From DAOMNN01 sp050486545 (GTDB lineage Bacteria; Pseudomonadota; Gammaproteobacteria; Burkholderiales; Rhodocyclaceae), in contig JBJHDM010000003.1 of NCBI GenBank assembly GCA_050486545.1, forward strand, positions 54,303 to 118,302: 64,000 bases of DNA, read 5' to 3'. The stretch's first letter is position 1, and each line of letters begins with the position of its first letter. Shown here piece after piece: positions 51,131-60,977 of this stretch. The notes under the pieces are model-generated. The model was not told where the DNA came from. It made no database searches and was given only the letters and a program-made list of their open reading frames with translations. Both the position numbers and the translations under genes were made by a program.

Positions 51131-52375
51131 TCAGTTCATGAAGTTGAACAGGGACAACCCCGTCACCCTCAGATACGAGGCCTGCGCCGCCTCGAGGTAG
51201 GTCTGCTGAAGCGTCAGGCGCGAAATCGCCTCGGCAAAATCCACATCCTGAAGACGTGACAAGGTGGACGCGTACTGCAGGTCCAGGTCGCTTCCGACGT
51301 TGGCCAGGCGCTCGACCTCGACCAGTTGCGAGCCGATCCGCGCACGCACACGCAGCATGTTGTCGATCGCCGCATCGAGATGCGTCGTCGCGAAATCGAC
51401 CGCCCCGCCGGCCATGCCGCTTGGGCCCGGATTCTCCAGCGCGTCGATGAACACCGCGAGATTCTTGAAGATGTCCGTGGAAGCCACAAAGACCTCGAAA
51501 CGGTCACCGGCTTGCGGCGTGCCGGATGCGGCGATGTCGACGCCTCGATACACGCCACTCGAAGGATCTCCCAGATCGGCGAGATCGGCCAACCCGAGTT
51601 GAACCGTCTGGCGCCCCGACACACCCGGGATGTACTCGTACACATCGTAGTCTGTGCCGTTGAACTCGATCTCGAGTCGGCGCCCGAGCAGGTCGTAGTC
51701 CGATGGAGCATTCGGAAACACGGCCGCGATCCCGCCGCTCAGAGCCCCATCGCCCAGATTGTCCGTACCGTCGGCGCGCCTGCCTACATTGGCCGAGATC
51801 AACTGGTCGCCCACCGGTTGGGTACGTGCGAACACCTCCGTCCCCGGCGCACTGATCGGCATGAAGCGCCCGGACGACACCTGCATGGTCCGCACGCCTT
51901 GGTCCCCTTCATAGCGCACCGCGCCGAAGCCCCCCTCGAACGGCCGTGTCTGCGCCTGATAACCCGAAAACACGTACTCCCCGTTGGCGTCCTGGCTGTT
52001 CGCGAATCCGAGCAGGGCCTCGTAGCTGGCGCGAAGGTCGGCAGCAATGAATCCCAACTCGTTCTCCGAAAGGACCGGATTTGCGGCCTGGGTCGCACGC
52101 TCGTGGGCATGGAGCAACAGGTCGCCAATCCCGACCAGGCGGTTCTCCATGAGGCGAAGGTTGTCCTCTGCATAGCCCTGATTGGTCATGAACTGGGCAT
52201 TGATCGCCTGCGACTGGTTGATCTCGAGTGCCCGCGCGGCCGCGATGGGATCATCGGCGGGGGTCAGGATCCTGCGTCCGGACGAAATCTGCTGCTGGGT
52301 GTGGAGCAACTGGGCGGTCTGCCGCTGGATCGTGGCGATGCCCTTCTCGTAGATCATGTTGGTCGAGACACGCAT
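51131..52375 (-). CDS. flgL: Hook-filament junction protein FlgL (HAP3)
   Basis: A 414-residue flagellin-like junction protein. The N terminus MRVSTNMIYEKGIATIQRQT and the C terminus YLRVTGLSLFNFMN are the usual D0 helices; ISSGRRILTPADDPIAAARA is the conserved D1 motif. Length is typical. It starts 9 bases after the flgK stop. Confidence 0.96.
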   Translation of the reverse strand: MRVSTNMIYEKGIATIQRQTAQLLHTQQQISSGRRILTPADDPIAAARALEINQSQAINAQFMTNQGYAEDNLRLMENRLVGIGDLLLHAHERATQAANPVLSENELGFIAADLRASYEALLGFANSQDANGEYVFSGYQAQTRPFEGGFGAVRYEGDQGVRTMQVSSGRFMPISAPGTEVFARTQPVGDQLISANVGRRADGTDNLGDGALSGGIAAVFPNAPSDYDLLGRRLEIEFNGTDYDVYEYIPGVSGRQTVQLGLADLADLGDPSSGVYRGVDIAASGTPQAGDRFEVFVASTDIFKNLAVFIDALENPGPSGMAGGAVDFATTHLDAAIDNMLRVRARIGSQLVEVERLANVGSDLDLQYASTLSRLQDVDFAEAISRLTLQQTYLEAAQASYLRVTGLSLFNFMN

Positions 52376-52384
52376 CTCGTTCTC

Positions 52385-54370
52385 CTATCGGGCGATCGAC
52401 AGCAGTTCGTCGAACAGGCGCTGGGCGATGGACATGACCCGACCAGCCGCCTGGTAGGCCTGCTGATAGCGGATCAGGTTGGCCGCCTCCTCGTCCAGAT
52501 TGACCCCGGACAGCGCATCGCGGGCGTCGCGGGCCTGACGAAGCAGGGTTTCCTGGGTGCGCTCTCCGACCTGCACCTCGCGCGTCTTGTTCCCAACGCT
52601 CGAGACGATCTGGGCATAGGCCGATTGAAGCGACGCGGTCGGTTCGCCTGCCGCATCGAACAGCACACGCTTGGTCTGCAACGCGCCGAGCAGTGTGGCA
52701 TTGCGGTTGTCGGCGATGCCCTTGTCGGTCTTGCCGAAGGCAAAGCTGTCGTTGCCCACCGGTGTTCCGGACAAGCGGAACTGGTACTCGAAGCGCTCGC
52801 CGGCGGCAGTCTCCACCGTCGCCGTGAACACCTTGCCGGCTGCATTCGTGACCGTCGAGTAGGCATCGTTGGGCGACAGCGTCACGGTCGTTCCAGCCGG
52901 GCTCGCCGTGAGCTGGAGCGACAGGTCCGGCGCCCCGGAGTGATCGAATCCGACCTGGATCCCGAACTGGGGCAGCGGACCGGCGAGCGGATTGCCCAAT
53001 GCATCTCGCGCCGACAGCATCACGATCTCGTCGATGACGGCACTGCCCTGATTCGTCAGCGGGGTGTGGATGTTCACAGGGTTTCCCGCGGCGACCTTTC
53101 GCACGTCGGTGATCGCGACAGAGATGTCCCGCGCGGCATTACGGGTGGGCTGGATCAGCGCCGACTCGCCGATACCGAGGGCGAGGCCGTCGAGCCGCAA
53201 GCCGTCTACCGTGTCTCCGTTGCTGACGCCGACGAATCTCCGACCGTCGGACAGGCGGATCAGATCGTAGGTCCCGTCCGGGAGGCGGTCGAGACGATAA
53301 TCACTCCCGCTCAGCGCACCGAGTCCGTCCGGAGCGAACGTCACTCCGACCGCACCGGCCGGGCGCACGGTGATCCCGGGGATACGGAAGAAATCGCCCC
53401 CGAGCACCCCGTCGAGGTCCTGCCCGAGCCGGTGTTGTGCATTGAAGGTCTCGGCGAGCCCTACCGCGATCAGCCCCAGGCGGTTCTGCACCGGATCGAG
53501 CGAGTCGCGCCGAAACGCCAGCAGCCCGCCCAGTTCCCCACCATTGAGCAGCTTCTCGGGCAACGGCAGCATTGAGCCCCCGGAAGTCACCAGAGCGATC
53601 GTCAGGCGGGTCGGATCGTTCGCATCGGGTGTCGCAGCCAGACGATTCAACTGCTGACCGAGCACCAGATTCTGCCCCGAACCGATGAACACGCTCAGCG
53701 AGCCGTCGCTTTCCGTGACGGTGGTCACCTTGACGAGTTGGTTCAATTCGGCGACCAGCTGGTTACGCTGATCCAGCAAGTCATTCGCCGGGACCGCGGT
53801 GCCCGCCGACTGGGCGATGAGGATCCGCCCGTTCATCTCGGCGATCCGCTCGGCGTAGTTGTTGATCAGGTCGACCGAAGTGCCGATCTGCCCCTCCACT
53901 CCGCGGCGAACCTCGTCGATGACCGTATGCATCGTCTGGAAACGGGCGACCATCGATTCGGCGTTGGACAGCAAGGCCTGCCTGGCAGCGACATTGGTGG
54001 GATTGGAGGCAACCTCCTGGATACCGGCAAAGAAACTCTGGAGTGCTGGCGCAAGACCCGCATCCGGGTCGGCGAGCAGATTGTTGATCTGGCTGATCTG
54101 CGCACTGTAGGCCGCGAACTCGGAACGACGGTTGTCGGCCGAAAGGACCTGGTTCTCGAGAAACTGGCTGTACTGGCGGGTCACCGATGCGATCCGGGTC
54201 CCCTGACCGAAGAACCCGACCCCGGTAAACAACGGATCGTTGGTGCTCTGTACCACCGCCTGCCGGTTGTAGCCCGGCGTGTCCGCATTTGCGATGTTGT
54301 GCGACGTGGTGTTGAGCTGGATTTGCGCAGCGTTCAGGCCGGTCAATCCGATGTTGAGCAATCCGGACAT
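52385..54370 (-). CDS. flgK: Hook-filament junction protein FlgK (HAP1)
   Basis: A 661-residue junction protein between hook and filament. Conserved N-terminal features are LLNIGLTGLNAAQIQLNTTS, followed by HNIANADTPGYNRQ, and the C-terminal helix NLIRYQQAYQAAGRVMSIAQ. It is somewhat longer than the E. coli protein (547 aa) because of a larger central domain. It lies 77 bases after flgJ, with GGATGA-like sequence before the ATG. Confidence 0.96.
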   Translation of the reverse strand: MSGLLNIGLTGLNAAQIQLNTTSHNIANADTPGYNRQAVVQSTNDPLFTGVGFFGQGTRIASVTRQYSQFLENQVLSADNRRSEFAAYSAQISQINNLLADPDAGLAPALQSFFAGIQEVASNPTNVAARQALLSNAESMVARFQTMHTVIDEVRRGVEGQIGTSVDLINNYAERIAEMNGRILIAQSAGTAVPANDLLDQRNQLVAELNQLVKVTTVTESDGSLSVFIGSGQNLVLGQQLNRLAATPDANDPTRLTIALVTSGGSMLPLPEKLLNGGELGGLLAFRRDSLDPVQNRLGLIAVGLAETFNAQHRLGQDLDGVLGGDFFRIPGITVRPAGAVGVTFAPDGLGALSGSDYRLDRLPDGTYDLIRLSDGRRFVGVSNGDTVDGLRLDGLALGIGESALIQPTRNAARDISVAITDVRKVAAGNPVNIHTPLTNQGSAVIDEIVMLSARDALGNPLAGPLPQFGIQVGFDHSGAPDLSLQLTASPAGTTVTLSPNDAYSTVTNAAGKVFTATVETAAGERFEYQFRLSGTPVGNDSFAFGKTDKGIADNRNATLLGALQTKRVLFDAAGEPTASLQSAYAQIVSSVGNKTREVQVGERTQETLLRQARDARDALSGVNLDEEAANLIRYQQAYQAAGRVMSIAQRLFDELLSIAR

Positions 54371-54447
54371 GATTCATCCTTGGAGTCGGTTTCAATGAGT
54401 GACAGCAAGAAACCTGCCAGCTTCTCCGGGTCAACGATCGGATGTCG

Positions 54448-55428
54448 CTATCCGTTCAAGGCTGCCCGCAGAGACGGGCTGCCGATGACGCGCGTCAGCT
54501 TGTCGGCATACAACGGATCGGTCGCATATCCCGCATCCTGAAGGCTACGGGCGAACGCGGCGGCATCCTTTTGTCCGAGCACCGCCTCGTAGCGTGGGCT
54601 GTTGCGCATCAGCGAAACATAGTCCCGAAAGGCTTCTGCATAGGATCCATAGGCCCGGAACCGCGCGACTTCGGTATAGGCGCGGCCGTTGGCGTACTCG
54701 GTCACGGGCAACTCGACGACCGGCCCATTCCAGTTGCGCCCGGCCTTGATGTTGAAGACGTTGTAGCTCGGCGAGCCATCCTCCCTTCGGATCTCGGCCC
54801 GTCCCCAGCCCGTTTCGAGCGCGGCCTGCGCGATCATGAAATGCGGAGGAACCCCCAGCGCCCGTCCCGCCGCACCGGCATGCGCGCGCAAGCGCTCGAC
54901 GAAGCTGCGCACACGCTCCTGGACCGTCCCGGCTACCGGGACGGCCCCGGAAGAAGTGGATTCGGCCTCGGGCGCAACCTCGAGACCGGCAACCGCTTCC
55001 GTCCGGCCGGCAGATCCTTCCGCCGTGTGACGACCGGCGGCAAGGATTGCCGCTCTCCTGGGAACGCTCGACAGATCGAACCGACGGCTTCCGTCGGGTT
55101 CCGGATCGGGCATCTCCGCCGTGGAAAGCCGGTCTCCGCCCAGTTGCCGGAAGATGACGTCGGCCAGGCCGACCCCGCGCCCGTGCGCCATGGTCATCGC
55201 CATCTGCTGGTCGTGAAGCGACTGGAACATCTGCGTCTGTTCGTTATCGAACAGCGCACTCGGCGGCGTGGCATCCCGCATGGCCTTGAGTGCCATCTGC
55301 AGGAACATCGCCTCGAACTGCTTGGCCGCCGCGCGCAGGGCCTCCTCGGAGTTTCCGTTTCGGGCCAGCCGCTTGAGGTCTCCGAAGGCGTTCGGATCCA
55401 TTGCGTTGAGCTGGTTGACCGCGATCAT
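54448..55428 (-). CDS. flgJ: Flagellar rod chaperone and peptidoglycan hydrolase FlgJ
   Basis: A 326-residue two-domain protein. The N-terminal rod-capping domain (about 1-100) has KQFEAMFLQMALKAMRDATP; a Pro/Ala/Glu linker follows; the C-terminal glucosaminidase domain (about 180-326) has the catalytic-glutamate motif AQAALETGWG and the YNVFNIKAGRNW segment. It digests peptidoglycan so that the rod can cross the wall. This two-domain form is usual in beta- and gammaproteobacteria. The ATG at 55428 is chosen because the frame continues upstream only as overlap with flgI. Confidence 0.95.
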   Translation of the reverse strand: MIAVNQLNAMDPNAFGDLKRLARNGNSEEALRAAAKQFEAMFLQMALKAMRDATPPSALFDNEQTQMFQSLHDQQMAMTMAHGRGVGLADVIFRQLGGDRLSTAEMPDPEPDGSRRFDLSSVPRRAAILAAGRHTAEGSAGRTEAVAGLEVAPEAESTSSGAVPVAGTVQERVRSFVERLRAHAGAAGRALGVPPHFMIAQAALETGWGRAEIRREDGSPSYNVFNIKAGRNWNGPVVELPVTEYANGRAYTEVARFRAYGSYAEAFRDYVSLMRNSPRYEAVLGQKDAAAFARSLQDAGYATDPLYADKLTRVIGSPSLRAALNG

Positions 55429-55430
55429 CG

Positions 55431-56549
55431 TCAGATCACCTCGAGTTCCGCACGCAGTGCACCGGCCGAGCGCATCGCCTGCAGGATGCTGACGAGATCC
55501 ATCGGACTCGCTCCGATCGCGTTGAGTGCGTTCACGACGTCGGCAAGGCTGGCGCTGGAAGGAATGTTCATGATGCTGGCCTCGGCCTGTTCGATATCGA
55601 CCCGGCCACGCTCGACGACCACGGTCTCGCCCGGGGAGAACGGTGGCGGCTGCACGACTGCGACGTCGGTCCCGATGCGCACGGTCAGGTTGCCGTGTGC
55701 CACGGCGACGTTTTGCAGCGTGACGCGCTGGTTCATCACCACCGACCCGGTTCTGGCGTTGACGATGACCTTGGCCATCTGCTGCTCGGGCGTGACCATG
55801 AGGTTCTCGAGCATGCCGAGGAAGGCGACGCGATCGGTCGAGTCGAGCGGCGCACGGACCTGGATGGTCCTGCCGTCGAGTGCCTGGGCCACGCCATTGG
55901 CCGTTGCCAGATTGATCGCATCGACCACCCGTCGCGCCGTTCCGAAATCGGTATCGCGAAGTTCCAGAAGGACGTGCTCGCCCTGGCCGAGTGCACTCGG
56001 GACCGCACGTTCCACCGTCGCGCCACCCGGAATCCGTCCCGCGGCCAGATGATTGATCGTCTGCGCAGCGCCCCCTGCCGCAGCACCCGCTCCACCGACC
56101 AGCAGGTTGCCCTGGGCCATCGCGTAGATCTGTCCGTCGGCACCCTTGAGCGGCGTCATCACGAGCGTGCCGCCACGCAGGCTGCGCGCGTTGCCGATCG
56201 AGGACACCGTGATGTCGATCTGCTGGCCCGGCCGGGCAAACGGAGGCAGGTTGGCCGTCACCATCACCGCGGCGACGTTCTTGAGTTGCAACCGGGTACC
56301 GGGTGGAAGGGCGACCCCCATGTTGCCGAGCATGTTGATGATGCTCTGCACGGTAAAGGGGGTCTGCGTCGTCTGGTCGCCGCTGCCGTCGAGCCCGACG
56401 ACGAGCCCGTAGCCAACCAGCTGGTTGTCGCGGACGCCGGCGATCGTTGCCAGATCCTTGATGCGCTCGGCAGCGACCGCCGTTGAAGCCAGACAAAGCC
56501 CAAGCACCAGCACCACGGCACGAAGAAGCATTCTCGTTGATCCTGTCAT
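55431..56549 (-). CDS. flgI: Flagellar P-ring protein FlgI
   Basis: A 372-residue periplasmic protein that forms the P ring bushing in the peptidoglycan layer. It has a signal peptide (about 1-25) and the FlgI segments GVRDNQLVGYGLVVGLDGSG and TVQSIINMLGNMGV, and ends with the usual LKIAGALRAELEVI-type tail (MRSAGALRAELEVI). The ATG at 56549 is chosen over a GTG at 56561 because GGAG lies at the right distance. Confidence 0.96.
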   Translation of the reverse strand: MTGSTRMLLRAVVLVLGLCLASTAVAAERIKDLATIAGVRDNQLVGYGLVVGLDGSGDQTTQTPFTVQSIINMLGNMGVALPPGTRLQLKNVAAVMVTANLPPFARPGQQIDITVSSIGNARSLRGGTLVMTPLKGADGQIYAMAQGNLLVGGAGAAAGGAAQTINHLAAGRIPGGATVERAVPSALGQGEHVLLELRDTDFGTARRVVDAINLATANGVAQALDGRTIQVRAPLDSTDRVAFLGMLENLMVTPEQQMAKVIVNARTGSVVMNQRVTLQNVAVAHGNLTVRIGTDVAVVQPPPFSPGETVVVERGRVDIEQAEASIMNIPSSASLADVVNALNAIGASPMDLVSILQAMRSAGALRAELEVI

Positions 56550-56564
56550 GATCGACTCCACCCC

Positions 56565-57239
56565 TCAGAACGGCAGGAGCGCGACGAAGAAGCGCTGCAG
56601 CCAACCCATGCGCTGCGACTCGTCGATGAACCCGCTGCCCTTGTATTCGATCCGGGCATCCGCGACCTGCGTAGACTGGACGGTGTTCGCCGCAGTGACC
56701 GTATTCGGATTGATCACGCCGGAGAAGCGGATGAACTCGTTGCCCTGGTTGATCGCTAGCTGCTTTTCCCCCGATACGAGCAGGTTGCCGTTCGGATAGA
56801 CCTCGATCACCGTGACCGTGATCGTGCCGTTGAACGCATTGTTCGCCGCCGCGCCGCCCTGGCCGCTGAAACCCGAATCCATCCCCGCCTCGGCATTGAG
56901 GCCGGCCAGCCCCGAGAGCGGCACGCGCCCGAGCGAAGTGATCCCGCCGGACATGCTCGAGCTTCTCGTCGCGCTGGCATTCGAGTTCTTCTGGGCGGCG
57001 TTGCGTTCGACGAGGTTGATCGTCAGAGTGTCGCCGACGTTGCGAGCGCGCCGGTCCTCGAACAGGGGCCTGGTCTGCGTAGCCTGGAAGATCGCACCAT
57101 TGGCGGGCACCGCAACCGAGGCGACCTCCGGCCGGGCCGTCATCGGCTGATGCACCGCCGTCGGAGGTGTCGAATGGATTGCAGCGCAGCCCGAGAGGAA
57201 TGCGGCAGCGACGAGGACGAGCAGTCTGGAACCGGGCAT
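56565..57239 (-). CDS. flgH: Flagellar L-ring lipoprotein FlgH
   Basis: A 224-residue outer-membrane lipoprotein forming the L ring. The lipobox is FLSGCAAI. Conserved segments are NVGDTLTINLVERNAAQKNS and LLVSGEKQLAINQGNEFIRF. Starting at ATG 57239 gives a normal lipoprotein signal. Confidence 0.95.
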   Translation of the reverse strand: MPGSRLLVLVAAAFLSGCAAIHSTPPTAVHQPMTARPEVASVAVPANGAIFQATQTRPLFEDRRARNVGDTLTINLVERNAAQKNSNASATRSSSMSGGITSLGRVPLSGLAGLNAEAGMDSGFSGQGGAAANNAFNGTITVTVIEVYPNGNLLVSGEKQLAINQGNEFIRFSGVINPNTVTAANTVQSTQVADARIEYKGSGFIDESQRMGWLQRFFVALLPF

Positions 57240-57249
57240 CTCGTTCACC

Positions 57250-58032
57250 TTACAACTGCGACAACCTGCCGAGCATCTGGTCCGAAGTCTGGATTGCACG
57301 CGAGTTCAGCTCGTAGGCGCGCTGGGTCACGATCATGCTCACCAGTTCCTCGGCGACGTTGACGTTGGAGGTCTCGACATAGCCCTGGTTGATCACCCCC
57401 GCACCGTCCGTGCCCGGCTGGTTCGGCGTGGCGATCCCGCTCGAAGCCGTCTCATAGAACAGGTTCTCGCCTGCCGCCTGCAGGCCGCCCGGGTTGACGA
57501 AAGTCACCAGCTGGATCGCACCGACCTCGACAGGAGCGATCTGGCCGGCCTGAACCACGCTCACCGTCCCGTCCTTGCCAACGGTGATCGTCAATGCATC
57601 GGCGGGGATGTTGATGTTGTCGGCCAGCGGGTAGCCGCTGGCGGTGACCACGTTGCCTTCGCTGTCGAGCTGGAAGGAGCCGTCACGCGTATAGGCGATC
57701 GTGCCGTCGGGCTGCTCGATCTGGAAGAATCCGTTGCCCTGGACCGCCAGATCGAGCGAATTGCCGGTTTGCTGGAGGTTTCCCTGCGTATAGACCCGCT
57801 CGGTCGCCACGACGCGCACACCGGAGCCGACCTGCAGGCCGCTCGAAATCTGGTTCTGTTGCGTCTGCTGGGCGCCTGGCTGGCGCAGGGTCTGGTAGAG
57901 CAGGTCCTCGAAGACCGCCCGCGACCGCTTGTAGCCGTTCGTGGAGACATTGGCGAGGTTGTTGGAGATGACATCCAGCTGCATCTGCTGGGCATCGAGT
58001 CCGGTCCTGGCAGTCCATAGCGAGCGAATCAT
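57250..58032 (-). CDS. flgG: Flagellar distal rod protein FlgG
   Basis: A 260-residue protein of the distal rod. The N terminus MIRSLWTARTGLDAQQMQLD and the motif ISNNLANVSTNGYKRSRAVF are characteristic, as is the C-terminal VNVAEELVSMIVTQRAYELN. The ATG at 58032 matches the usual MIRSLW start. A 143-base gap to flgF is larger than elsewhere in the operon, but I see no sigma-54 site in it. Confidence 0.97.
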   Translation of the reverse strand: MIRSLWTARTGLDAQQMQLDVISNNLANVSTNGYKRSRAVFEDLLYQTLRQPGAQQTQQNQISSGLQVGSGVRVVATERVYTQGNLQQTGNSLDLAVQGNGFFQIEQPDGTIAYTRDGSFQLDSEGNVVTASGYPLADNINIPADALTITVGKDGTVSVVQAGQIAPVEVGAIQLVTFVNPGGLQAAGENLFYETASSGIATPNQPGTDGAGVINQGYVETSNVNVAEELVSMIVTQRAYELNSRAIQTSDQMLGRLSQL

Positions 58033-58175
58033 TTCGTACTCCTTTGCGGTGGCGGCGCCGGGCACCTCACCACGATTCCTTGATCGATACCCTGCAGTCT
58101 ATGCGCCGACCGGGGCCGTCAATGCGTCGAATACCCCCGAAAAAACATCCTTAATCCTGCACGTCGTCACGACGT

Positions 58176-58913
58176 TCATGTCGGACCGAGAAGCCTCGAT
58201 GCGGCACGGTCGTTGGCCTCCGCGTTCTGCAGCAGGCGGGTCTGCATCTCGAACTGGCGCGACAGCGAGATCATCGTCACCATCTGGTCGACGACATTCA
58301 CGTTGCTGCCCTCCAGGTAGCCTCCGGCCACCTGGACATTTTCGTCCTGAGGTGCGGCCAGGCCGTCGGCCTGGCGGAACATCCCGTCCTCGCCGCGCAC
58401 CAGATTCTGTTCCGGCGGGTTCACGAGCTTGAGCCGGTCGACCACGTTGACCACCCCGGCGCCTCCCGGCTCGATGGCCGAGATCGAACCGTCCCGCCCG
58501 ATGCTGATCTCGGCGCCCGGCGGAATCGCGATCGGGCCGGCCTCCCCGATCAAGGGCTGTCCATCCCGGGTCTGCAGCACGCCGTTGGGGCTCAGTTCGA
58601 GGCTGCCGTTGCGGGTGTAGGCCTCGGTGCCGTCGGGCATCTGCACCGCCAGCCAGCCTTTGCCCTCGATCGCGACGTCGAATGCCCGCCCGGTGTGCTG
58701 CAAAGGCCCGGACGTGAAATCGGTCGCGACGCTCGCGTCGACGGCAAAGGCCCGGGTCGGCATCGCCCCGGACTGCACCTCGACCGCGCGCAGCTTGTGC
58801 ATCTCGGCCCGGAATCCGGTCGATGCGGCGTTGGCGATGTTGTGCGCGACCGCGGCCTGTTGTCCGAGGGTGTGCTTCGCACCCGTCATCGCGGTGTAGA
58901 TCAAGCGATCCAT
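58176..58913 (-). CDS. flgF: Flagellar proximal rod protein FlgF
   Basis: A 245-residue rod protein related to FlgG. It has the N-terminal MDRLIYTAMTGAKHTLGQQA, then VAHNIANAASTGFRAEMHKL, and the C-terminal VVDQMVTMISLSRQFEMQTR. Length is typical. It follows flgE by about 60 bases. Confidence 0.96.
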   Translation of the reverse strand: MDRLIYTAMTGAKHTLGQQAAVAHNIANAASTGFRAEMHKLRAVEVQSGAMPTRAFAVDASVATDFTSGPLQHTGRAFDVAIEGKGWLAVQMPDGTEAYTRNGSLELSPNGVLQTRDGQPLIGEAGPIAIPPGAEISIGRDGSISAIEPGGAGVVNVVDRLKLVNPPEQNLVRGEDGMFRQADGLAAPQDENVQVAGGYLEGSNVNVVDQMVTMISLSRQFEMQTRLLQNAEANDRAASRLLGPT

Positions 58914-58971
58914 GTCCTGCTCCTTGCCCGGGTGCGCCGGTCGTCCGACGCATCCTCATGTCACGTCCCGC

Positions 58972-60264
58972 TTAGCGGAGGTTCACCAACGTCTGCAGGA
59001 TCTGGTCCTGTGCCCGGATCGACTGGGCGTTGGCCTGGTAGTTGCGCTGCTGGATGATCAGATTGACCAGTTCCTGGGTCAGATCGACGTTCGATTCCTC
59101 GACCGTCCCCGAACTGAGTACACCCAGCACCCCGGTGCCCGGAGCACCCACGATCGGTTGTCCCGATTCGGGCGACTCCGCCCACAGGTTGTTGCCAAGG
59201 GAGATCAGACCGTTCGGGCTGGTGAAGTTGGCCAGTGCGATACGGCCGATGTCACGCGTCTCGCCGTTGCTGTAGCGCCCCTGCACGATCCCGTCTCGCG
59301 TCGTGACCAGGCCGGTGATCTGTCCGGTCGTGTAGCCGTTCTGCCCCAGGTTGGTTACGGCAAATGCACTGCCGAACTGCGTCACCCGCGACAGGTCGAT
59401 GTCGAAATCGAGATCGTCCGCCCCAGAGGCCAGACCGGCACGTGCGAAGTTCAGGCGTCCCGTGGTCGGATCGTCGATCGTGCCGTTGCTGTTGAACTCC
59501 AGTTCGCCCACGTTGGTGGGCTCGTCACCGTCCAGGCTCGCCCACACGGTCCATTCACGCGGTTGCGGATCGGTCGCGCTGGCGCCCGGATTCCGGACAA
59601 AATACAGGGTCAGCGCGAAAGGATTGCCCAGGCTGTCATAGACCGTCAGCGATGTGGTCGCGTTGTAGCTGTTGACCGGAATCGGGTCGGCGGTCGGATC
59701 GAACGGCGAAGTCCCCGGAGGATCCATGAACTGCGGATTGATGTCGCGCGAATCCAGGTTGGCCGCGATCGTGACGCCGGTCGCACCCTGCGTCGCCCGC
59801 GGCGGGATGTTGCTGTTGTCGATACGCAGCGCCGATGGCTGTCCGGCGAAGATCGTCACACCGCCCTGCTGGGTCGCGACGGGAAAGCCGCTCAGGCGGT
59901 CACCGATCGGGCTGACGATGAAGCCGTTCCGGTCGATGTCGAACTGGCCGTTGCGCGTGTAGGCGATCGAACCATCCGTCCGCTCCATGCGGAAGAAGCC
60001 GTTGCCGTTGATCGCCAGGTCGAGCGGATTGTTGGACGTGGCCAGGTTGCCCTGCGTGAAGGCCTGGCGGACCGCATTGACCGTCCCGCCGATCCCGATC
60101 TGAAGGCCGGTCGATGCGCCGCTCAGCGCCGAAGCGAAGACGTCGGCAAACTGGGCGCTGGCCGCCTTGAAGCCGACCGTGCTCGAATTGGCGATGTTGT
60201 TGCTGGTCACGTCGATCGCCTTCGACGACGAAGCCAGCCCGCTCAAGCCTTGTTGAAATGCCAT
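58972..60264 (-). CDS. flgE: Flagellar hook protein FlgE
   Basis: A 430-residue hook subunit. The N terminus MAFQQGLSGLASSSKAIDVT followed by NIANSSTVGFKAASAQFADV, and the C-terminal VDLTQELVNLIIQQRNYQAN, are characteristic. The length is in the usual range (400-450). It starts 16 bases after flgD. Confidence 0.97.
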   Translation of the reverse strand: MAFQQGLSGLASSSKAIDVTSNNIANSSTVGFKAASAQFADVFASALSGASTGLQIGIGGTVNAVRQAFTQGNLATSNNPLDLAINGNGFFRMERTDGSIAYTRNGQFDIDRNGFIVSPIGDRLSGFPVATQQGGVTIFAGQPSALRIDNSNIPPRATQGATGVTIAANLDSRDINPQFMDPPGTSPFDPTADPIPVNSYNATTSLTVYDSLGNPFALTLYFVRNPGASATDPQPREWTVWASLDGDEPTNVGELEFNSNGTIDDPTTGRLNFARAGLASGADDLDFDIDLSRVTQFGSAFAVTNLGQNGYTTGQITGLVTTRDGIVQGRYSNGETRDIGRIALANFTSPNGLISLGNNLWAESPESGQPIVGAPGTGVLGVLSSGTVEESNVDLTQELVNLIIQQRNYQANAQSIRAQDQILQTLVNLR

Positions 60265-60279
60265 GGTTGCCGCTCCTGA

Positions 60280-60942
60280 TCAGAGAATCTGCTTGATGTC
60301 GTTGAACTGGAAGATGCCGAGGCCGCCGACCTGGAGATCCGCCCCGCGAGGACCGCGCATCACCCCGGTGACCATGCCGAACTCGAGCGACTTCACCGAA
60401 ACCTCGTCACCGCCGACGAAAGCCTTCACCGAAACGGTGTACAAGCCGTCCGCCGCACGCTCGCCATCGATCGAGGTGCCGTCCCACACGTAGTTGTGGG
60501 TCCCCTCCTCGACGTTGTCGAGCTGGATCGAGGCCACCTCGAGACCGGAGGAATCGCGGATGCTCAGCATCACCTTCTCGGCCGGCTCGGCCAGTTCGAA
60601 ACCGCCGATTCCACCGGCTTCGGTGAGGATCATGCCCTTGCCCTCGACCAGCACCCCGCGCCCGACCAGCGCCGCCGCGTGCATCGCTTCGGCCGATTCC
60701 TGAGCATGGAGGAACTGCTGGAACATCGCATTCAGACGCTCGATGCCGTCGACCGTACTCATCTGTGCGAGCTGCGAGGTCACCTCCGCGTTCTCCAGCG
60801 GATTCATCGGATCCTGGTTGCGCAACTGGGTCGTCAGCAAGGTCAAAAAGCGTGTCTGCGCATCGTCGTTCGCCTTCTTGTTGACAGGCTCATTACGACC
60901 GAGGCTGTCCAGCACGTTCTTCGTTTCGTTGATCACACTCAT
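60280..60942 (-). CDS. flgD: Hook-capping protein FlgD
   Basis: A 220-residue scaffold that caps the growing hook. The N-terminal motif FLTLLTTQLRNQDPMNPLEN is strongly conserved, followed by VTSQLAQMSTVDGIERLN. The C-terminal half carries the FLIP/Tudor-like domain with YVWDGTSIDGERAADGLYTV. It lies 35 bases after flgC. Confidence 0.97.
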   Translation of the reverse strand: MSVINETKNVLDSLGRNEPVNKKANDDAQTRFLTLLTTQLRNQDPMNPLENAEVTSQLAQMSTVDGIERLNAMFQQFLHAQESAEAMHAAALVGRGVLVEGKGMILTEAGGIGGFELAEPAEKVMLSIRDSSGLEVASIQLDNVEEGTHNYVWDGTSIDGERAADGLYTVSVKAFVGGDEVSVKSLEFGMVTGVMRGPRGADLQVGGLGIFQFNDIKQIL

Positions 60943-60977
60943 TTCACACTCCTGCCGGGCTCACGACCGGATCCTCT